A stretch of 64,000 bases of DNA from Lysobacter_I brunescens (GCF_042677005.1 NZ_JBHTIF010000001.1:434001-498000), one strand, 5' to 3'. Shown: positions 7,377-16,923, counted from the first letter of the stretch. Notes: a model not told the origin generated them from the sequence alone. Translations and numbers: made by a program.

Positions 7377-9884
7377 TCAGGCGTCGAGCTCGCGCAGGGT
7401 GATCGACGGCGGCGCGTCCAGCACGCGGCGCGTGGCGAACAGGCCGGCGACCAGCGCAGCCGCAATGCCGATGGCGGCACCGGTGGCGGCCATGCCCCAG
7501 TCCGCTTCCCAGGGCAGGTCGAAGACCTGGGTCGCGACCACGCCCGCGAGCACCGATGCGGCCACCGCCGCGACCACGCCGGACAGCAGACCGATGGCCG
7601 CGAATTCCGAGGCCTGCGCCAGGCGCAGCTGGCGGCGGCTGCCGCCGAGGGCGCGCATCACGCCGCCTTCGCGCAGGCGCTCGTCCTGGCTGGCGCTCAC
7701 TGCAGCAAGCAGCACCAGCACGCCGGCCGCCAGCGAGAACCAGAACACCACCTGCACCACGCGTGCGACCTGGTCGCCGATGCTGCGCACCTGGGTCAGG
7801 ATCGCATCGACGTCGATCACGGTGAGGTTGGGATAGCGTTCGACCAGTTGGGCGGTGAAGCGCGGACGCGTGGGCGGCACCTTCACGGCGGTGATGTAGC
7901 TGCCAGAATAGCCTTCGAGCGCACCCGGCGAGGCGACGACGAAGAAGTTCGGCTTGAAGCTTTCCCATTCGACCTTGCGGAAGCTGGTGATCGTGGCTTC
8001 GAAGCGCTGGCCGGCGATGTCGAAGGCGACGCGGTCGCCGATCTTCCATTTCAGGCGTGCGGCGAACTCCTCCTCGACCGACAGCTCCGGTTTCGCCAGC
8101 CGCTTCGCCGGCCACAGCTTGCCTGCGGTGACCTGGTTGTCGTCGCCGAGGCTCTCGGCGGTGGACAGATTGAACTCGCGTTCGGCGAGGCGACGCGCGC
8201 GTTCGCCGTCTTCCGCGTACTGCGCGCCGGTCACCGGCTTGCCGTTGTGCTCGACCAGGCGGCCGCGGATCATCGGATACAGCGTCGGCGCGGCGATGCC
8301 CTGCTCGGTGAGGAAGTCGCGCACGCCGGTCATCTGGTCGGGCTGCACGTTGACGATGAAGCGGTTCGGCGCCTCGTCGGACAGCGACAACCGCCAGCGG
8401 TCGATCAGGTCGGTGCGCACGAAGGTCAGCAGCAGCAGCGCCATCAGGCCGAGGCCGAGCGCGGACACCTGGGCGATGCTGGTGCCGGCGCGACGGCTCA
8501 CGTTCGCCAGGCCGTAGCGCAGGCTGCCGCGCAGCCGCGAACGCGCGCGGCGCACGACGAGGATCAGCGCCCAGGCGATCGACGCCAACGCGGCCAGCGT
8601 GGCGACGATGCCCAGCAGCATCACGGCGCCGAGCGTGGCCGAGCCGGCCTGCCACCACAGCAGCGCGCCGAGGCCGGAGAAGCCGGCCAGCGCGACCAGC
8701 CAGGCGCTGGGCTCGGCGACATCGAGGTCGCGGCGCAGCACGCGCAGCGCGGGCACGCGACGCAGCGCCAGCACCGGCGGCGCACCGAAGGACAGCAGCA
8801 CGACCAGGCCGACGCCGAGGCCCTGCAGCGCAGGGGCGAGGCTGGCCGGCGGGATCGAGACCTTCAGCAGATCGGCCAGCCACAAGCCGATGCCCCATTG
8901 CAGCGCATAGGCGATGGCGACGCCGATGCCGCTGGCGAGCACGCCGAGGATCAGCAGCTCGCCGATGTGGATCGCGGCCAGCGTGCGCTGGCTCGCACCG
9001 AGGCAGCGCATCACCGCCGCGCCGGACAGATGGCGTTCGCTGTGCCGGCGCGCGGCCATCGCCACCGCCACCGCCGCGAGCACCACCGACACCAGCGCGG
9101 CGAGGCCGAGGAAGCGGCTGGCGCGATCGAGCGCGGAGCGGATCTCCGGGCGCGCATCGGCGATGGTTTCCAGGCGCTGGCCGCGACCGATCGCGGCCTT
9201 GGCGGTCTTCACGAACGATTCGACGGCAGCGGGCTCGCCGGCGATCACGAGCTTGTAGCCGGCGCGGCTGCCGGGCTGGATCAGGCCGGTCGAAGGCAGG
9301 TCGGACAGCGGCAGGAAGACTTTCGGCGCGACGTTGAAATAGTCGATGGCGCCGTCGGGTTCCTGCAGCACCACCGCCGCGAGTGTGAACTCGCGCTCGC
9401 CGATGCCGATGCGGTCGCCCGGCTTCGCATCCAGCTGGTCGGCACCCGCACGACTGAGCCAGAGCGTGCCGGCGGCCGGTCCACCGACGACGTCGCGCTC
9501 GCCACGCGCATCGCGGATGCGGAAACCGCCGCGCAGCGGAAAGCCGTCGCCCAGCGCGCGCAGTTCGCCCAATTTCAGGCGTGCGGCTTCGCCGGCGCCG
9601 ACGCGCACCATGGTCGGCATCTCCACGGTTTCGGTGCGCTTGAGGCCACCGAGGTTCGCGGCCTCGCGGATGCGACCGGCGATCGGCGCGTCGCCGCGCA
9701 CCACCGCATCACCGCCGAGCAGGCGATTGGCTTCGCTGGCGAGCATGCGTTCGGCCCGATCGGTGACGAACCCGACCGCGCTCACCGCGACCACCGCCAG
9801 CACCAGCGCGGCGACGAGGATGCGGATGTCGCCGGCCGCCAGGTCGCGCCGCAGCTGGCGCCAGGCGAGGGAGAAGAGCCTCAT
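7377..9884 (-). CDS. FtsX-family ABC transporter permease, YbbP-like
   Basis: An 835-residue inner-membrane permease with the duplicated FtsX/MacB organisation: a TM segment at residues 20-42, a large periplasmic region, three TMs around 255-370, a four-helix central block, a second periplasmic region and a C-terminal three-TM FtsX domain ending near 820. The length and roughly ten helices match the YbbP family, which pairs with a YbbA ATPase and is thought to work on lipids or cell-envelope substrates. The ATPase gene lies upstream on the same strand, separated by a 250-bp repeat-filled gap. Long open frames on the opposite strand are shadows of this GC-rich gene. Confidence 0.85.
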   Translation of the reverse strand: MRLFSLAWRQLRRDLAAGDIRILVAALVLAVVAVSAVGFVTDRAERMLASEANRLLGGDAVVRGDAPIAGRIREAANLGGLKRTETVEMPTMVRVGAGEAARLKLGELRALGDGFPLRGGFRIRDARGERDVVGGPAAGTLWLSRAGADQLDAKPGDRIGIGEREFTLAAVVLQEPDGAIDYFNVAPKVFLPLSDLPSTGLIQPGSRAGYKLVIAGEPAAVESFVKTAKAAIGRGQRLETIADARPEIRSALDRASRFLGLAALVSVVLAAVAVAMAARRHSERHLSGAAVMRCLGASQRTLAAIHIGELLILGVLASGIGVAIAYALQWGIGLWLADLLKVSIPPASLAPALQGLGVGLVVLLSFGAPPVLALRRVPALRVLRRDLDVAEPSAWLVALAGFSGLGALLWWQAGSATLGAVMLLGIVATLAALASIAWALILVVRRARSRLRGSLRYGLANVSRRAGTSIAQVSALGLGLMALLLLTFVRTDLIDRWRLSLSDEAPNRFIVNVQPDQMTGVRDFLTEQGIAAPTLYPMIRGRLVEHNGKPVTGAQYAEDGERARRLAEREFNLSTAESLGDDNQVTAGKLWPAKRLAKPELSVEEEFAARLKWKIGDRVAFDIAGQRFEATITSFRKVEWESFKPNFFVVASPGALEGYSGSYITAVKVPPTRPRFTAQLVERYPNLTVIDVDAILTQVRSIGDQVARVVQVVFWFSLAAGVLVLLAAVSASQDERLREGGVMRALGGSRRQLRLAQASEFAAIGLLSGVVAAVAASVLAGVVATQVFDLPWEADWGMAATGAAIGIAAALVAGLFATRRVLDAPPSITLRELDA

Positions 9885-9914
9885 GCGCGGCCTCCTGTCG
9901 TTTCAGTCACGAAA

Positions 9915-10117
9915 GGCAAATCCCCCCTGCCCCCCTTTTTCAAAGGGGGGAAAGCATCGGCACCGATCTGGAACAGGGAGAAAGCATCGCTGCGACCTTT
10001 CTGCTGCAGGCCGGTCGTCGCCATCGCTCGCGATATCGAATTCTTCGAGCGCCTCCGCTGTCGCCCCCTTTGCAAAAGGGGGCCGACGGCCGCGCAGCGG
10101 TCGGCGGGGGGATTTGC
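9915..10117. repeat. dispersed repeat with inverted GCAAATCCCCC ends
   Basis: The gap between the ABC permease start and the ATPase stop is filled by a 203-bp element. Its ends are inverted copies (GCAAATCCCCCC at 9915-9926 and GGGGGGATTTGC at 10106-10117), with further internal inverted pairs: CCCCCCTTTTT/CAAAGGGGGG at 9930-9950 and GCCCCCTTTGCAAAAGGGGGC at 10062-10083. It resembles the palindromic repeat elements common in Xanthomonadaceae genomes. It may insulate or process the ybbA-ybbP-like transcript. No coding potential. Confidence 0.7.
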
Positions 10118-10137
10118 TTCTGCGCTGGACACCATGC

Positions 10138-10908
10138 TCATGCCGACACCAGCCGCCCGCTGTCCAGGCGCAGCACGCGGTCGCAGCGCTCGGCGAGATG
10201 GTCGTCATGGGTGACCAGCACCAGCGTGGTGCCGGCGTCGGCGTTCAGGCCGAACAGCAGTTCGATGATCGCCTGCCCGGTGCGGGTGTCGAGGTTGCCG
10301 GTGGGTTCGTCCGCGAACAGCAGCGACGGCCGGGTGACGAAGGCGCGGGCCAGCGCCACGCGCTGCTGCTCGCCGCCGGACAGCTGGCGCGGATAGTGGT
10401 TGAGGCGCTCGCCCAGGCCGACGCGGCGCAGGATCTCGCGCGCCGGGCCCTCGACATCGGCGTCGCCGCGCAGCTCCAGCGGCAGCATCACGTTCTCCAG
10501 CGCGGTCAGGGACGGCAGCAGCTGGAAGCTCTGGAACACGAAGCCGACCTTCTCGCCGCGCACCTTGGCCCGGCCGTCCTCGTCGAGGGTCGACAGCGGC
10601 GCGCCGTCGAGCAGGACGCGGCCGTCGCTGGGGGTGTCGAGCCCGGCCATCAGCGCGAGCAGCGTGCTCTTGCCCGAGCCCGAGGCGCCGACGATGGCCA
10701 CGCTCTCGCCCCGGGCGATGTCGAAGCCGACCCCGTCGAGGATGGTCAGCTCGCCCGAAGGCAGCCGGACCCGCTTGCCCAGCCCCTCCACCCGCAGCGC
10801 GGGCGGCGCGGACCCCGGAGCTCCTGCAGGCGTGGCTCCGGCAGGCTTGGCCCCGGCGGGGGTGGCGTCGTCGGACGGCGGCGTGGCGGCCTCGGGGGTC
10901 AAGGTCAT
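10138..10908 (-). CDS. ABC transporter ATPase, YbbA/LolD-like
   Basis: A 256-residue ATP-binding subunit of the LolD/YbbA/MacB class. Walker A is GASGSGKST, the Q-loop VFQSFQLLP, the signature LSGGEQQRVALARA, Walker B LLFADEPTGNLD, and the switch His lies in VTHDD. A Pro/Ala-rich N-terminal extension of about 40 residues precedes the domain. ATG 10908 was chosen because the conserved domain begins about 40 residues later; an in-frame start at 11139 would run through the divergent intergenic region. Partner of the downstream YbbP-like permease on the same strand. Confidence 0.88.
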   Translation of the reverse strand: MTLTPEAATPPSDDATPAGAKPAGATPAGAPGSAPPALRVEGLGKRVRLPSGELTILDGVGFDIARGESVAIVGASGSGKSTLLALMAGLDTPSDGRVLLDGAPLSTLDEDGRAKVRGEKVGFVFQSFQLLPSLTALENVMLPLELRGDADVEGPAREILRRVGLGERLNHYPRQLSGGEQQRVALARAFVTRPSLLFADEPTGNLDTRTGQAIIELLFGLNADAGTTLVLVTHDDHLAERCDRVLRLDSGRLVSA

Positions 10909-11201
10909 GGGGAGCTTCCGGGGGCAGGGGTCGAACTGGGGATATTGGGCGAAGGCCCCGGGGACGCAAGCCCGCCGGGACCCAACTGATGGCATGGACG
11001 GGCGGGACGGGGTGGCGGATGCAGCGGCGGCGGGCGACCATCCGGGCATCCCCCGCCGGAGGCGCACCTTGGACAACACCCCTTTCCACATCGCGCGCCT
11101 CGCTTCCGACGACACCGGCACCTTCGCCGACCTCAACACCTGACCTGCCGTCGGCGCATGCGAACCGCTACCCTGCCCACACCCCCTCCGCCCCAGCCGT
11201 C

Positions 11202-11975
11202 ATGACTCGACACCCGATCCGCCGCCCGCTCGCGTTGCTCGCAGCCCTCGCGTCACTGGCCCTGCCCGGCCTCGCGCTCGCCGACACCTATCCCTGCCCC
11301 AACGGGCCGGGGCCCGGAGACCGCCAGATCGGCGTGACCGGCGGCTCGCACGGCATCGCCGCGATTCCGCTGTGCGCGTACGGGGATCAGGGCAACGGCG
11401 GAGAAGAAGACGCGCCGCAACAGCACACCCCCGCGCCGGACCCGATGCGCCTGCGCATCGACGCCAGCCTGTCGGCGCTCACCGCGATGGTCGCGAACAT
11501 GGAGCAGCAGGCCGCGCTGCAGCGCGACCCGAAATACAAGCGCTACCGCGAGGGCTTCTGGGACCACTTCCAGGCCAGCGCGACGCCGCGCCCCGGCCAG
11601 GGCTGCGTCGCGATGTTCGCCAATCTCGACGGTGCGGTCGCGGTGGCCGGCCCCGGCGGCGAATACACCGGCGCGATGCTGGTCTTCTGGGGACTGGATG
11701 TGCCGAAGCCCGACAAGGTCGCCACGATCTCCGTCTCGCTCAACCAGTTCGACGGTCCGGTGCAGACCGTGAAGGCGCTCAACTACACCCTGCCCGGCGG
11801 CACCGCCGGCGCCATCGCCTTCACCGTGCCCACCATCGATGCCGCGCTGGAAACGATGGTCGACCGCCAGCCCTTCGAACTCTCGATCAAGGGCCAGCCG
11901 GTGATGAAGATCGAATGGCACGGCGGCCACGCCGCACGTGACGCCCTGCGGGCGTGCGTGAAGGGCAAGCGTTGA
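11202..11975 (+). CDS. hypothetical secreted protein
   Basis: A 257-residue protein with a clear Sec signal peptide (residues 1-27, charged RHPIRR start, Leu/Ala-rich core, cleavage near ALA-D). The mature part starts with a Cys/Pro/Gly-rich segment (DTYPCPNGPG) and continues as a mixed alpha/beta domain with FWDHF and GCVAMF motifs. Two Cys near the N-terminus and two further on could form disulfides. I do not recognise the family. Divergent from the ABC ATPase gene, with about 290 bp between them. A repeat hairpin follows its stop. Confidence 0.75.
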   Translation: MTRHPIRRPLALLAALASLALPGLALADTYPCPNGPGPGDRQIGVTGGSHGIAAIPLCAYGDQGNGGEEDAPQQHTPAPDPMRLRIDASLSALTAMVANMEQQAALQRDPKYKRYREGFWDHFQASATPRPGQGCVAMFANLDGAVAVAGPGGEYTGAMLVFWGLDVPKPDKVATISVSLNQFDGPVQTVKALNYTLPGGTAGAIAFTVPTIDAALETMVDRQPFELSIKGQPVMKIEWHGGHAARDALRACVKGKR

Positions 11976-11989
11976 GCGACCTGCCGATC

Positions 11990-12073
11990 TCGCAGGAGCG
12001 ACGCAAGTCGCGACGCTTTCACGCTTCACAATGCTCGAATCAAGGAGCGTCGCGACTCGCGGCGCTCCTGCGA
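11990..12073. repeat. palindromic repeat, probable bidirectional terminator
   Basis: Two nested perfect inverted repeats lie between convergent genes: TCGCAGGAGCG (11990-12000) with CGCTCCTGCGA (12063-12073), and GTCGCGACGCT (12007-12017) with AGCGTCGCGAC (12046-12056). This is the pattern of Xanthomonadaceae REP-like elements of the kind that begin with GTAGGAGCG. Position between two convergent stops suggests it ends transcription from both sides. No U-tract follows. Confidence 0.7.
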
Positions 12074-12128
12074 AAGCAGTGCGTCCTGCCTTCTGCACGC
12101 AGAGGAAGGACGCACGCTGTCAAAACCC

Positions 12129-14000
12129 TCACTCGATCCGCACATCATCCAGCACGAAGGCGAACGCGCCCACGGGATTGCCGGCGGTGAAGGCCAGGCC
12201 GCGCACGCGGCTGAGGTCGGCGCCGGGGAAGTTCTTCAAGGGCACGCGGACTTCGGTCCAGTCGGCGGTGGTTTCGAACATCTGCATGCTCGGCATCTGC
12301 TGGTTGCCGTGGAACAGCATCAGTGCGTAGCGGCGGCCGTCGCCGCGGACGCGAAAGACCAGGTCCTTGCGCGAGGACAAGTCGGCGAGCTGCATCGGCA
12401 CCTTCGACGGGAACACCATCGCGCCGGACCACGGGAAGGCGAAGCCGGGCTTGATTTCGCCGCTCACTTCCAGCGCACCGGCGCTGCCGTTGGCGCCACC
12501 GGCGATGCGGCGGATCTGTCCGGTCGATGCGCCACCGGCCATCCTGTCGGTGGTCGGCATCCAGCCGGCACCGAAGTTCGCGGGGACCATGCCCGGCGCG
12601 TTGCCTGCAGCGTCCGCATCGAAATCCGACAGCACGGTCTGCGCCGGCAGCGCTTCGCCGGCCGGGCTCGCGGCCTCGCCGGCGACCGGGCGCGTGCGCT
12701 CGACCGCGTAGCCGTTCTTCCACACCGTCACGATCGCGCGGCTGGCGCGGATGTCGGTGGTCGGATCGCCTTCGACCAGCACGAGGTCGGCGCGCAGGCC
12801 CGGCGCGATGCGGCCGCGATCGGCGAGATCGAAACGACGCGCAGGCACCGAGGTCGCCGCAGCGAGGGCTTCGCTCGGCGAAAGGCCGGCGCGGGTCAGC
12901 AGTTCCAGTTCGCCGTGCATGCTCACGCCGTGCGCGGTGCCGGGATTGCCGGCGTCGGTGCCGGCAAGCACGTCGACGCCGGCCGCGTGCAGCGCGCGCA
13001 CGTTGGCGATGGCGTCGGCGAGCACCGCCGGGTGCGGATCGCCCGCGCCGAAGGTCGCCTTCAGGCTGTCGCGCTGTTCCTTCGTCAGCCACGGCGAGAG
13101 CTTGCCGTCGTCGACGAGCTTCGCACCTTCGCCGGCCTGCGCCATGGTGCCGAGCACCGACAGCGTCGGGATGACGAACGCCTTGCGGCGCTTCGCGGCG
13201 GCGACGAAGGCCGCGTCGGCGGGTTCGCCGAAGATGTGCACGAGGCCGTCGGCACCGGCCTCGATCGCGGCGGTGCCGTCGCGCATGCGCGAGACGTGGA
13301 CCACGGCGAGGCGCTTGCCGGCATGCGCGGCGTCGATCGCCTCCTTCGCCTGCGCGTGGGTGATCGTCGGGATGCGTCGCGTCTCGCTGTGCGCGCTGAA
13401 GTCTTCGAGGATGATCTTGATGTAGTCGGAACCTTCGGCGATGCGGCCGGCGACGAAGGCAGCGGGATCGCCGTCCTTGTCCAGCGCCGGCACCTTCATG
13501 CCGTACTGCGTGCCGTGGCCGCCGGGCGCGGTGACGGCAGCGCCCGCGCTCCACAGGTCGGCCTGCTGCGTGCGTGCCAGGGATTCGCGCTCGCGCTTGA
13601 GGTCTGGCAAGCGGTTCCAGTCGCCCAGCATGTCGAGTTCGGCAGTGACACCGAAACGCAGCGCATCGGTGCGGGCTTCGCCCCAGCTGTGCGCGTGCGC
13701 GTCGATCAGGCCCGGATACAGGGTCTTGCCGCTGCCGTCGACGCGGGTCACGCCAGCGGGCGCGGCGGCCTTGCCGCCGATGTCGACGATGCGGCCATCG
13801 ATGACCAGCACGCGGGTGTTGGACAGCACGCGACTGCCGTCGAACACGCGGACGTTGTCGATCAGCACGTCGTTGGCCGGGTCGTTGTCGCGCATCGGCG
13901 AGGCGGCCTGCGAGCCACCGGAGAGCGAGGCCGCGATCGCGACCGCGATGGCGGTGGCGGCCGCGAACGGCAGCCGGCGGGAAGGGGTGGACAGGGACAT
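12129..14000 (-). CDS. secreted amidohydrolase fused to a CIA30-like domain
   Basis: A 623-residue exported protein. The signal peptide is about residues 1-32. The amidohydrolase TIM barrel (about 45-430) shows the metal HxH of DAHAHS, a candidate bridging Lys in YIKIILEDFS, metal His in VVHVSR and VHIFGE, and the catalytic Asp in GTDAGNPG, as in imidazolonepropionase/prolidase-type hydrolases. After a linker, residues about 455-623 form a CIA30/CBM11-like beta-sandwich ending in VLDDVRIE. The substrate may be a peptide or cyclic amide. ATG 14000 follows AAGGAG. The two-component system lies 158 bp downstream on the same strand. Confidence 0.85.
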   Translation of the reverse strand: MSLSTPSRRLPFAAATAIAVAIAASLSGGSQAASPMRDNDPANDVLIDNVRVFDGSRVLSNTRVLVIDGRIVDIGGKAAAPAGVTRVDGSGKTLYPGLIDAHAHSWGEARTDALRFGVTAELDMLGDWNRLPDLKRERESLARTQQADLWSAGAAVTAPGGHGTQYGMKVPALDKDGDPAAFVAGRIAEGSDYIKIILEDFSAHSETRRIPTITHAQAKEAIDAAHAGKRLAVVHVSRMRDGTAAIEAGADGLVHIFGEPADAAFVAAAKRRKAFVIPTLSVLGTMAQAGEGAKLVDDGKLSPWLTKEQRDSLKATFGAGDPHPAVLADAIANVRALHAAGVDVLAGTDAGNPGTAHGVSMHGELELLTRAGLSPSEALAAATSVPARRFDLADRGRIAPGLRADLVLVEGDPTTDIRASRAIVTVWKNGYAVERTRPVAGEAASPAGEALPAQTVLSDFDADAAGNAPGMVPANFGAGWMPTTDRMAGGASTGQIRRIAGGANGSAGALEVSGEIKPGFAFPWSGAMVFPSKVPMQLADLSSRKDLVFRVRGDGRRYALMLFHGNQQMPSMQMFETTADWTEVRVPLKNFPGADLSRVRGLAFTAGNPVGAFAFVLDDVRIE

Positions 14001-14158
14001 GGGTGGACTCCTTGGTGGGGGACCGCGTGGGCGATGGAGGGACAGGACGATCCAGTGCGGCCGATGTGACCGGCCGCATGCGGGATCGGAACGAGAGGGG
14101 ACGGGGCCGGGCGGGATCGGACCGGGCGGCTATCCGGAATCGGGACGGTCGGGCGGCA

Positions 14159-14761
14159 TCAGAGCCACCCCTTCTGCCGCGCCAGCCGGTACGCCTCGAT
14201 GCGGTTGCCGACGCCGAGCTTGCCGATGGCCTCGGACAGATAGTTGCGCACCGTGCCCTGCGACAGGCTCAGCTGCGTCGCGATCTCGCCGGCGGACAGG
14301 CCCTCGCCAGCCAGGCGCAGCACCTGGCGCTCGCGGTCGTTGAGCGGATCGGGTTCGGACCAGGCTTCCAGCGCGAGCTGGGCATCGATCGCGCGACCGC
14401 CGCGATGCACCTTGCGCAGGGCTTCGGCGAGGTCCTCGGCCGGCGCGTCCTTGAGCAGGTAGCCGGAGACGCCGGCATCCAGCGCGCGGCGCAGGAAACC
14501 GGCGCGGGCGAAGGTGGTCACGATCACCACCTTGGTCGGCAACTCGTGGCGCTGGATGCGCTGCGCGAGTTCCAGGCCGCTGAGGCCGGGCATCTCGATG
14601 TCGGTGACCAGCAGGTCGGGCTTGAGGCGCTGCACCTCGCGCCAGGCGCTTTCGCCATCGGGCGCTGCGCCGAGCACCTCGATGTCGGTTTCCAGCGACA
14701 GCAGCGCGGTCAGCGCGCCGCGCACCATCGCCTGGTCTTCGGCGAGCAGGATGCGGATCAT
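14159..14761 (-). CDS. LuxR/NarL-family response regulator, DesR-like
   Basis: A 200-residue response regulator. The receiver domain (1-120) has the acidic pocket near residue 8 (AEDQ), the phosphoacceptor Asp in LLVTDIEMPG (about residue 54), the Thr/Ser switch in IVTTFAR and Lys in YLLKDAP. The C-terminal LuxR-type helix-turn-helix (about 138-197) includes LNDRERQVLRLAGEGLS and GTVRNYLSEAIGKLG. The start overlaps the kinase stop (ATGA, 14758-14761), so translation is coupled. With the kinase and the ABC exporter upstream it forms a Des-type module. It may act at the palindrome 17948-17965. Confidence 0.9.
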   Translation of the reverse strand: MIRILLAEDQAMVRGALTALLSLETDIEVLGAAPDGESAWREVQRLKPDLLVTDIEMPGLSGLELAQRIQRHELPTKVVIVTTFARAGFLRRALDAGVSGYLLKDAPAEDLAEALRKVHRGGRAIDAQLALEAWSEPDPLNDRERQVLRLAGEGLSAGEIATQLSLSQGTVRNYLSEAIGKLGVGNRIEAYRLARQKGWL

Positions 14762-15978
14762 GCGTTCACCGCCATGGCCACGTCATGGCCGGCCTGCAGC
14801 GGCAGCCGCGCCTCGATGCGCGTGCCTTCGCCACGTCGCGAGTCGATGCGCAGGCGTCCGCCGAGTGCCTCGATCCGCTCGCGCATGCCGCCGAGGCCGT
14901 TGCCCGGGACGATGTCGCTGCCGCGCCCGTCGTCGTCGATGCGCAGCACCGCGTCGCCACCGATCGTTTCGAGTTCGACACTCGCCTTGCGCGCGCGGGC
15001 GTGGCGCTGGATGTTGGTCACTGCTTCGCGCACGGTCATCGCCAGCGCGGTCTCAACCTCGGCCCGCAGCGCGCCGCCTTCCAGCCAGCGCGGATCTATC
15101 TGCGAGGCGAAGGTGACGCCGTCGGTTTCGAGCAGGAGTTTCGCCGACACCAGTTCCGCCGCGATGCCGGCGGCGCGGATGCCGGTCACCGCCGAACGCA
15201 CCTGGGCCAGGGCTTCGCGCGCGACGCGGCTGACCTCGGCGATCTCGCGCTGCGCGGCGGCGCGGGCCTCGGCGGCGCGGGCGTCGTCGCCTTCGCCGCG
15301 CGCCAGCAGCTTGCCGGCCAGGTCGCTCTTCAACGCGACAAGCGACAGCGTGTGGCCGAGCAGGTCGTGCAGGTCGCGGCCGATGCGCTCGCGCTCGGCC
15401 ACCGTGGCCAGGCGGCGCACTTCGTCGTGGCTGAGCTTGAGTTCGGCGCGCTTGCGCAGGTTCTCGATGAACTGGTACTGCCCGAAGAACGCGCCCAGCC
15501 CGACCAGCAGGGTGATCACGAACACGAACGGCGGGATGCGCAGGACCAGGGTTTCCACCAGCATGCCGGCGAGGATCAGGAAGGCCCAGGCCACGCGCGG
15601 CCACAGCGAACGCCCGACCCCGGCGGCGATCGCCACGGCATAGATGATGTAGGTGTTGCCGAACGGATTGACCGGGATCAGCGCATAGCCGACAGCGGCG
15701 ATCGCGAGCATGCACACCGGGCGCGCGGCGCCCTCGAAGCGGAACGAGGCGAAGTACAGCGGTAGGAACACCACGATCGACAGCAGAGTCGGGCCGAGCA
15801 CTTCGGCCGGCTCACCAACCCAGCTGCCGCGCGTGTCGGCCAGCCAGCCCACCACGAACGGCACGAAGAGGAACAGCAGGTAGCCGAGCGTGAACACCGG
15901 CATCCAGCCCAGCCCCAGCGAATCGGGCACCAGTCGGTTGCGCCAGCGCAGCAGCAGGGGCATGAGGGATCTGGACAT
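14758..15978 (-). CDS. DesK-like membrane sensor histidine kinase
   Basis: A 406-residue HisKA_3-class kinase. Roughly five membrane helices span residues 20-165 with no periplasmic sensor domain, as in DesK, whose helices sense the membrane. A coiled-coil linker (about 165-195) leads to the H-box ERERIGRDLHDLLGHTLSLV, with the phosphoacceptor His just after DL. The HATPase domain follows, with REAVTNIQRHA (N-box), DDDGRGSD (G1) and GLGGMRERIEALGG. An alternative start at 16020 adds 14 residues; neither start has a clear Shine-Dalgarno. Cotranscribed with the response regulator. Confidence 0.88.
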   Translation of the reverse strand: MSRSLMPLLLRWRNRLVPDSLGLGWMPVFTLGYLLFLFVPFVVGWLADTRGSWVGEPAEVLGPTLLSIVVFLPLYFASFRFEGAARPVCMLAIAAVGYALIPVNPFGNTYIIYAVAIAAGVGRSLWPRVAWAFLILAGMLVETLVLRIPPFVFVITLLVGLGAFFGQYQFIENLRKRAELKLSHDEVRRLATVAERERIGRDLHDLLGHTLSLVALKSDLAGKLLARGEGDDARAAEARAAAQREIAEVSRVAREALAQVRSAVTGIRAAGIAAELVSAKLLLETDGVTFASQIDPRWLEGGALRAEVETALAMTVREAVTNIQRHARARKASVELETIGGDAVLRIDDDGRGSDIVPGNGLGGMRERIEALGGRLRIDSRRGEGTRIEARLPLQAGHDVAMAVNA

Positions 15979-16045
15979 GGAAGGTTCTTGGAGGATGTTG
16001 CGAGAGGGCGTCAGGGTCATTCAGACAACTGCGGTCGATTCATGA

Positions 16046-16143
16046 TTCTGTCATTCCGGGCCTGTGGCGAGGAACCTGTTTTTGATGCGCGTCCGCAGAT
16101 TCGCTTTTCAAGCAGGTCCCTCGCCTTCGGCTCGGGATGACAG
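16046..16143. repeat. dispersed repeat with inverted CTGTCAT ends
   Basis: The gap between the ABC-2 permease stop and the histidine-kinase start holds an element that begins CTGTCATTCCG (16046-16056) and ends GCTCGGGATGACAG (16129-16142). The right half is the same as the segment at 870-899 inside the first composite repeat, so this is one dispersed family. The inverted ends can form a hairpin between the exporter and sensor genes and could attenuate read-through. Confidence 0.65.
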
Positions 16144-16152
16144 GATCTGGCA

Positions 16153-16923
16153 TCAACCCGCGAGCCTGCGCCGTGCCAGCGCGGCGAACAGCACGGTGAT
16201 GCCGATCAGCACGCCGATGTGCACCGCGAGCAGGCCGCCGCCGTCCAGGCCGATCACCTTCAGCGCGATCTGCGCGTGGTGATAGGCCGGCCACACCGGG
16301 GCCATGCCGGCGATCCATGACGGCAGCAGCTTCAGCGGCAGCCACAGGCCGGACAGGAAGGCCATGGGCAGGAACAGCATGTTCACCACCGCCGGCGCGC
16401 CCTGTCCGCCGACCAGCGTGCCGATGAACAGGCCGATCGCGCAGAACGGCAGCACGCCGAGCGCGCAGACCAGGGCGAGCAGCAGCCATTGCGCGACCGA
16501 CAGCGACACGCCGCCGAACGACGCGGCCAGCACCGCGAGCAGCGCGAAGATCGCCGAGGCGAACAGCACGGCAGTGACCATCTTCGCGACCAGATAGGCA
16601 CCCGGCGGCATCGGCAGCGCGCGCTTGTAGGTCAGCAGGCCCTGTTCGCGTTCGATCGCGACAGTCACGCCGAAGCCGAACAGGCCGGCGCCCATCGCGC
16701 CGAACACGCCGTAGGTGGCGAGCAGATATTGCGCTGCATCGCCCCGCCCCTTGTTGAGCACCAGCCCGAACAGCACGTAGAACAGCGCCGGGAACAGCAG
16801 GGTCGGGATCACGTACGACGGGGTGCGCAGCAGGCGCCGCCATTCGTACCAGGCTTCGAGCGCGTAGCTGCGCAGCGGCGAATGCGGGACGCCTGGGAGA
16901 TCGAGTGCGGTCGTGGTGTTCAT
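16153..16923 (-). CDS. ABC-2 type transporter permease
   Basis: A 256-residue integral membrane protein with six helices at about residues 38-58, 70-92, 112-138, 145-170, 178-200 and 228-250, and a cytosolic N-terminus. It is the classic ABC2_membrane layout of drug or lipid exporters. The conserved IEREQGLLTYKRALPMPPGAYL loop lies after helix 2. The start ATG overlaps the last base of the ATPase stop (16923), so the two are coupled. Together with the ATPase and the DesK/DesR-like pair downstream it forms one operon, like the yvfRSTU-type units in Firmicutes. Confidence 0.87.
   Translation of the reverse strand: MNTTTALDLPGVPHSPLRSYALEAWYEWRRLLRTPSYVIPTLLFPALFYVLFGLVLNKGRGDAAQYLLATYGVFGAMGAGLFGFGVTVAIEREQGLLTYKRALPMPPGAYLVAKMVTAVLFASAIFALLAVLAASFGGVSLSVAQWLLLALVCALGVLPFCAIGLFIGTLVGGQGAPAVVNMLFLPMAFLSGLWLPLKLLPSWIAGMAPVWPAYHHAQIALKVIGLDGGGLLAVHIGVLIGITVLFAALARRRLAG

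Noticed and set aside
7029..10214. Very long open frame on the plus strand opposite the ABC permease
   Set aside because: Shadow of a high-GC gene: His/Arg/Gly-rich translation with no domain, while the minus strand encodes a clear FtsX permease.
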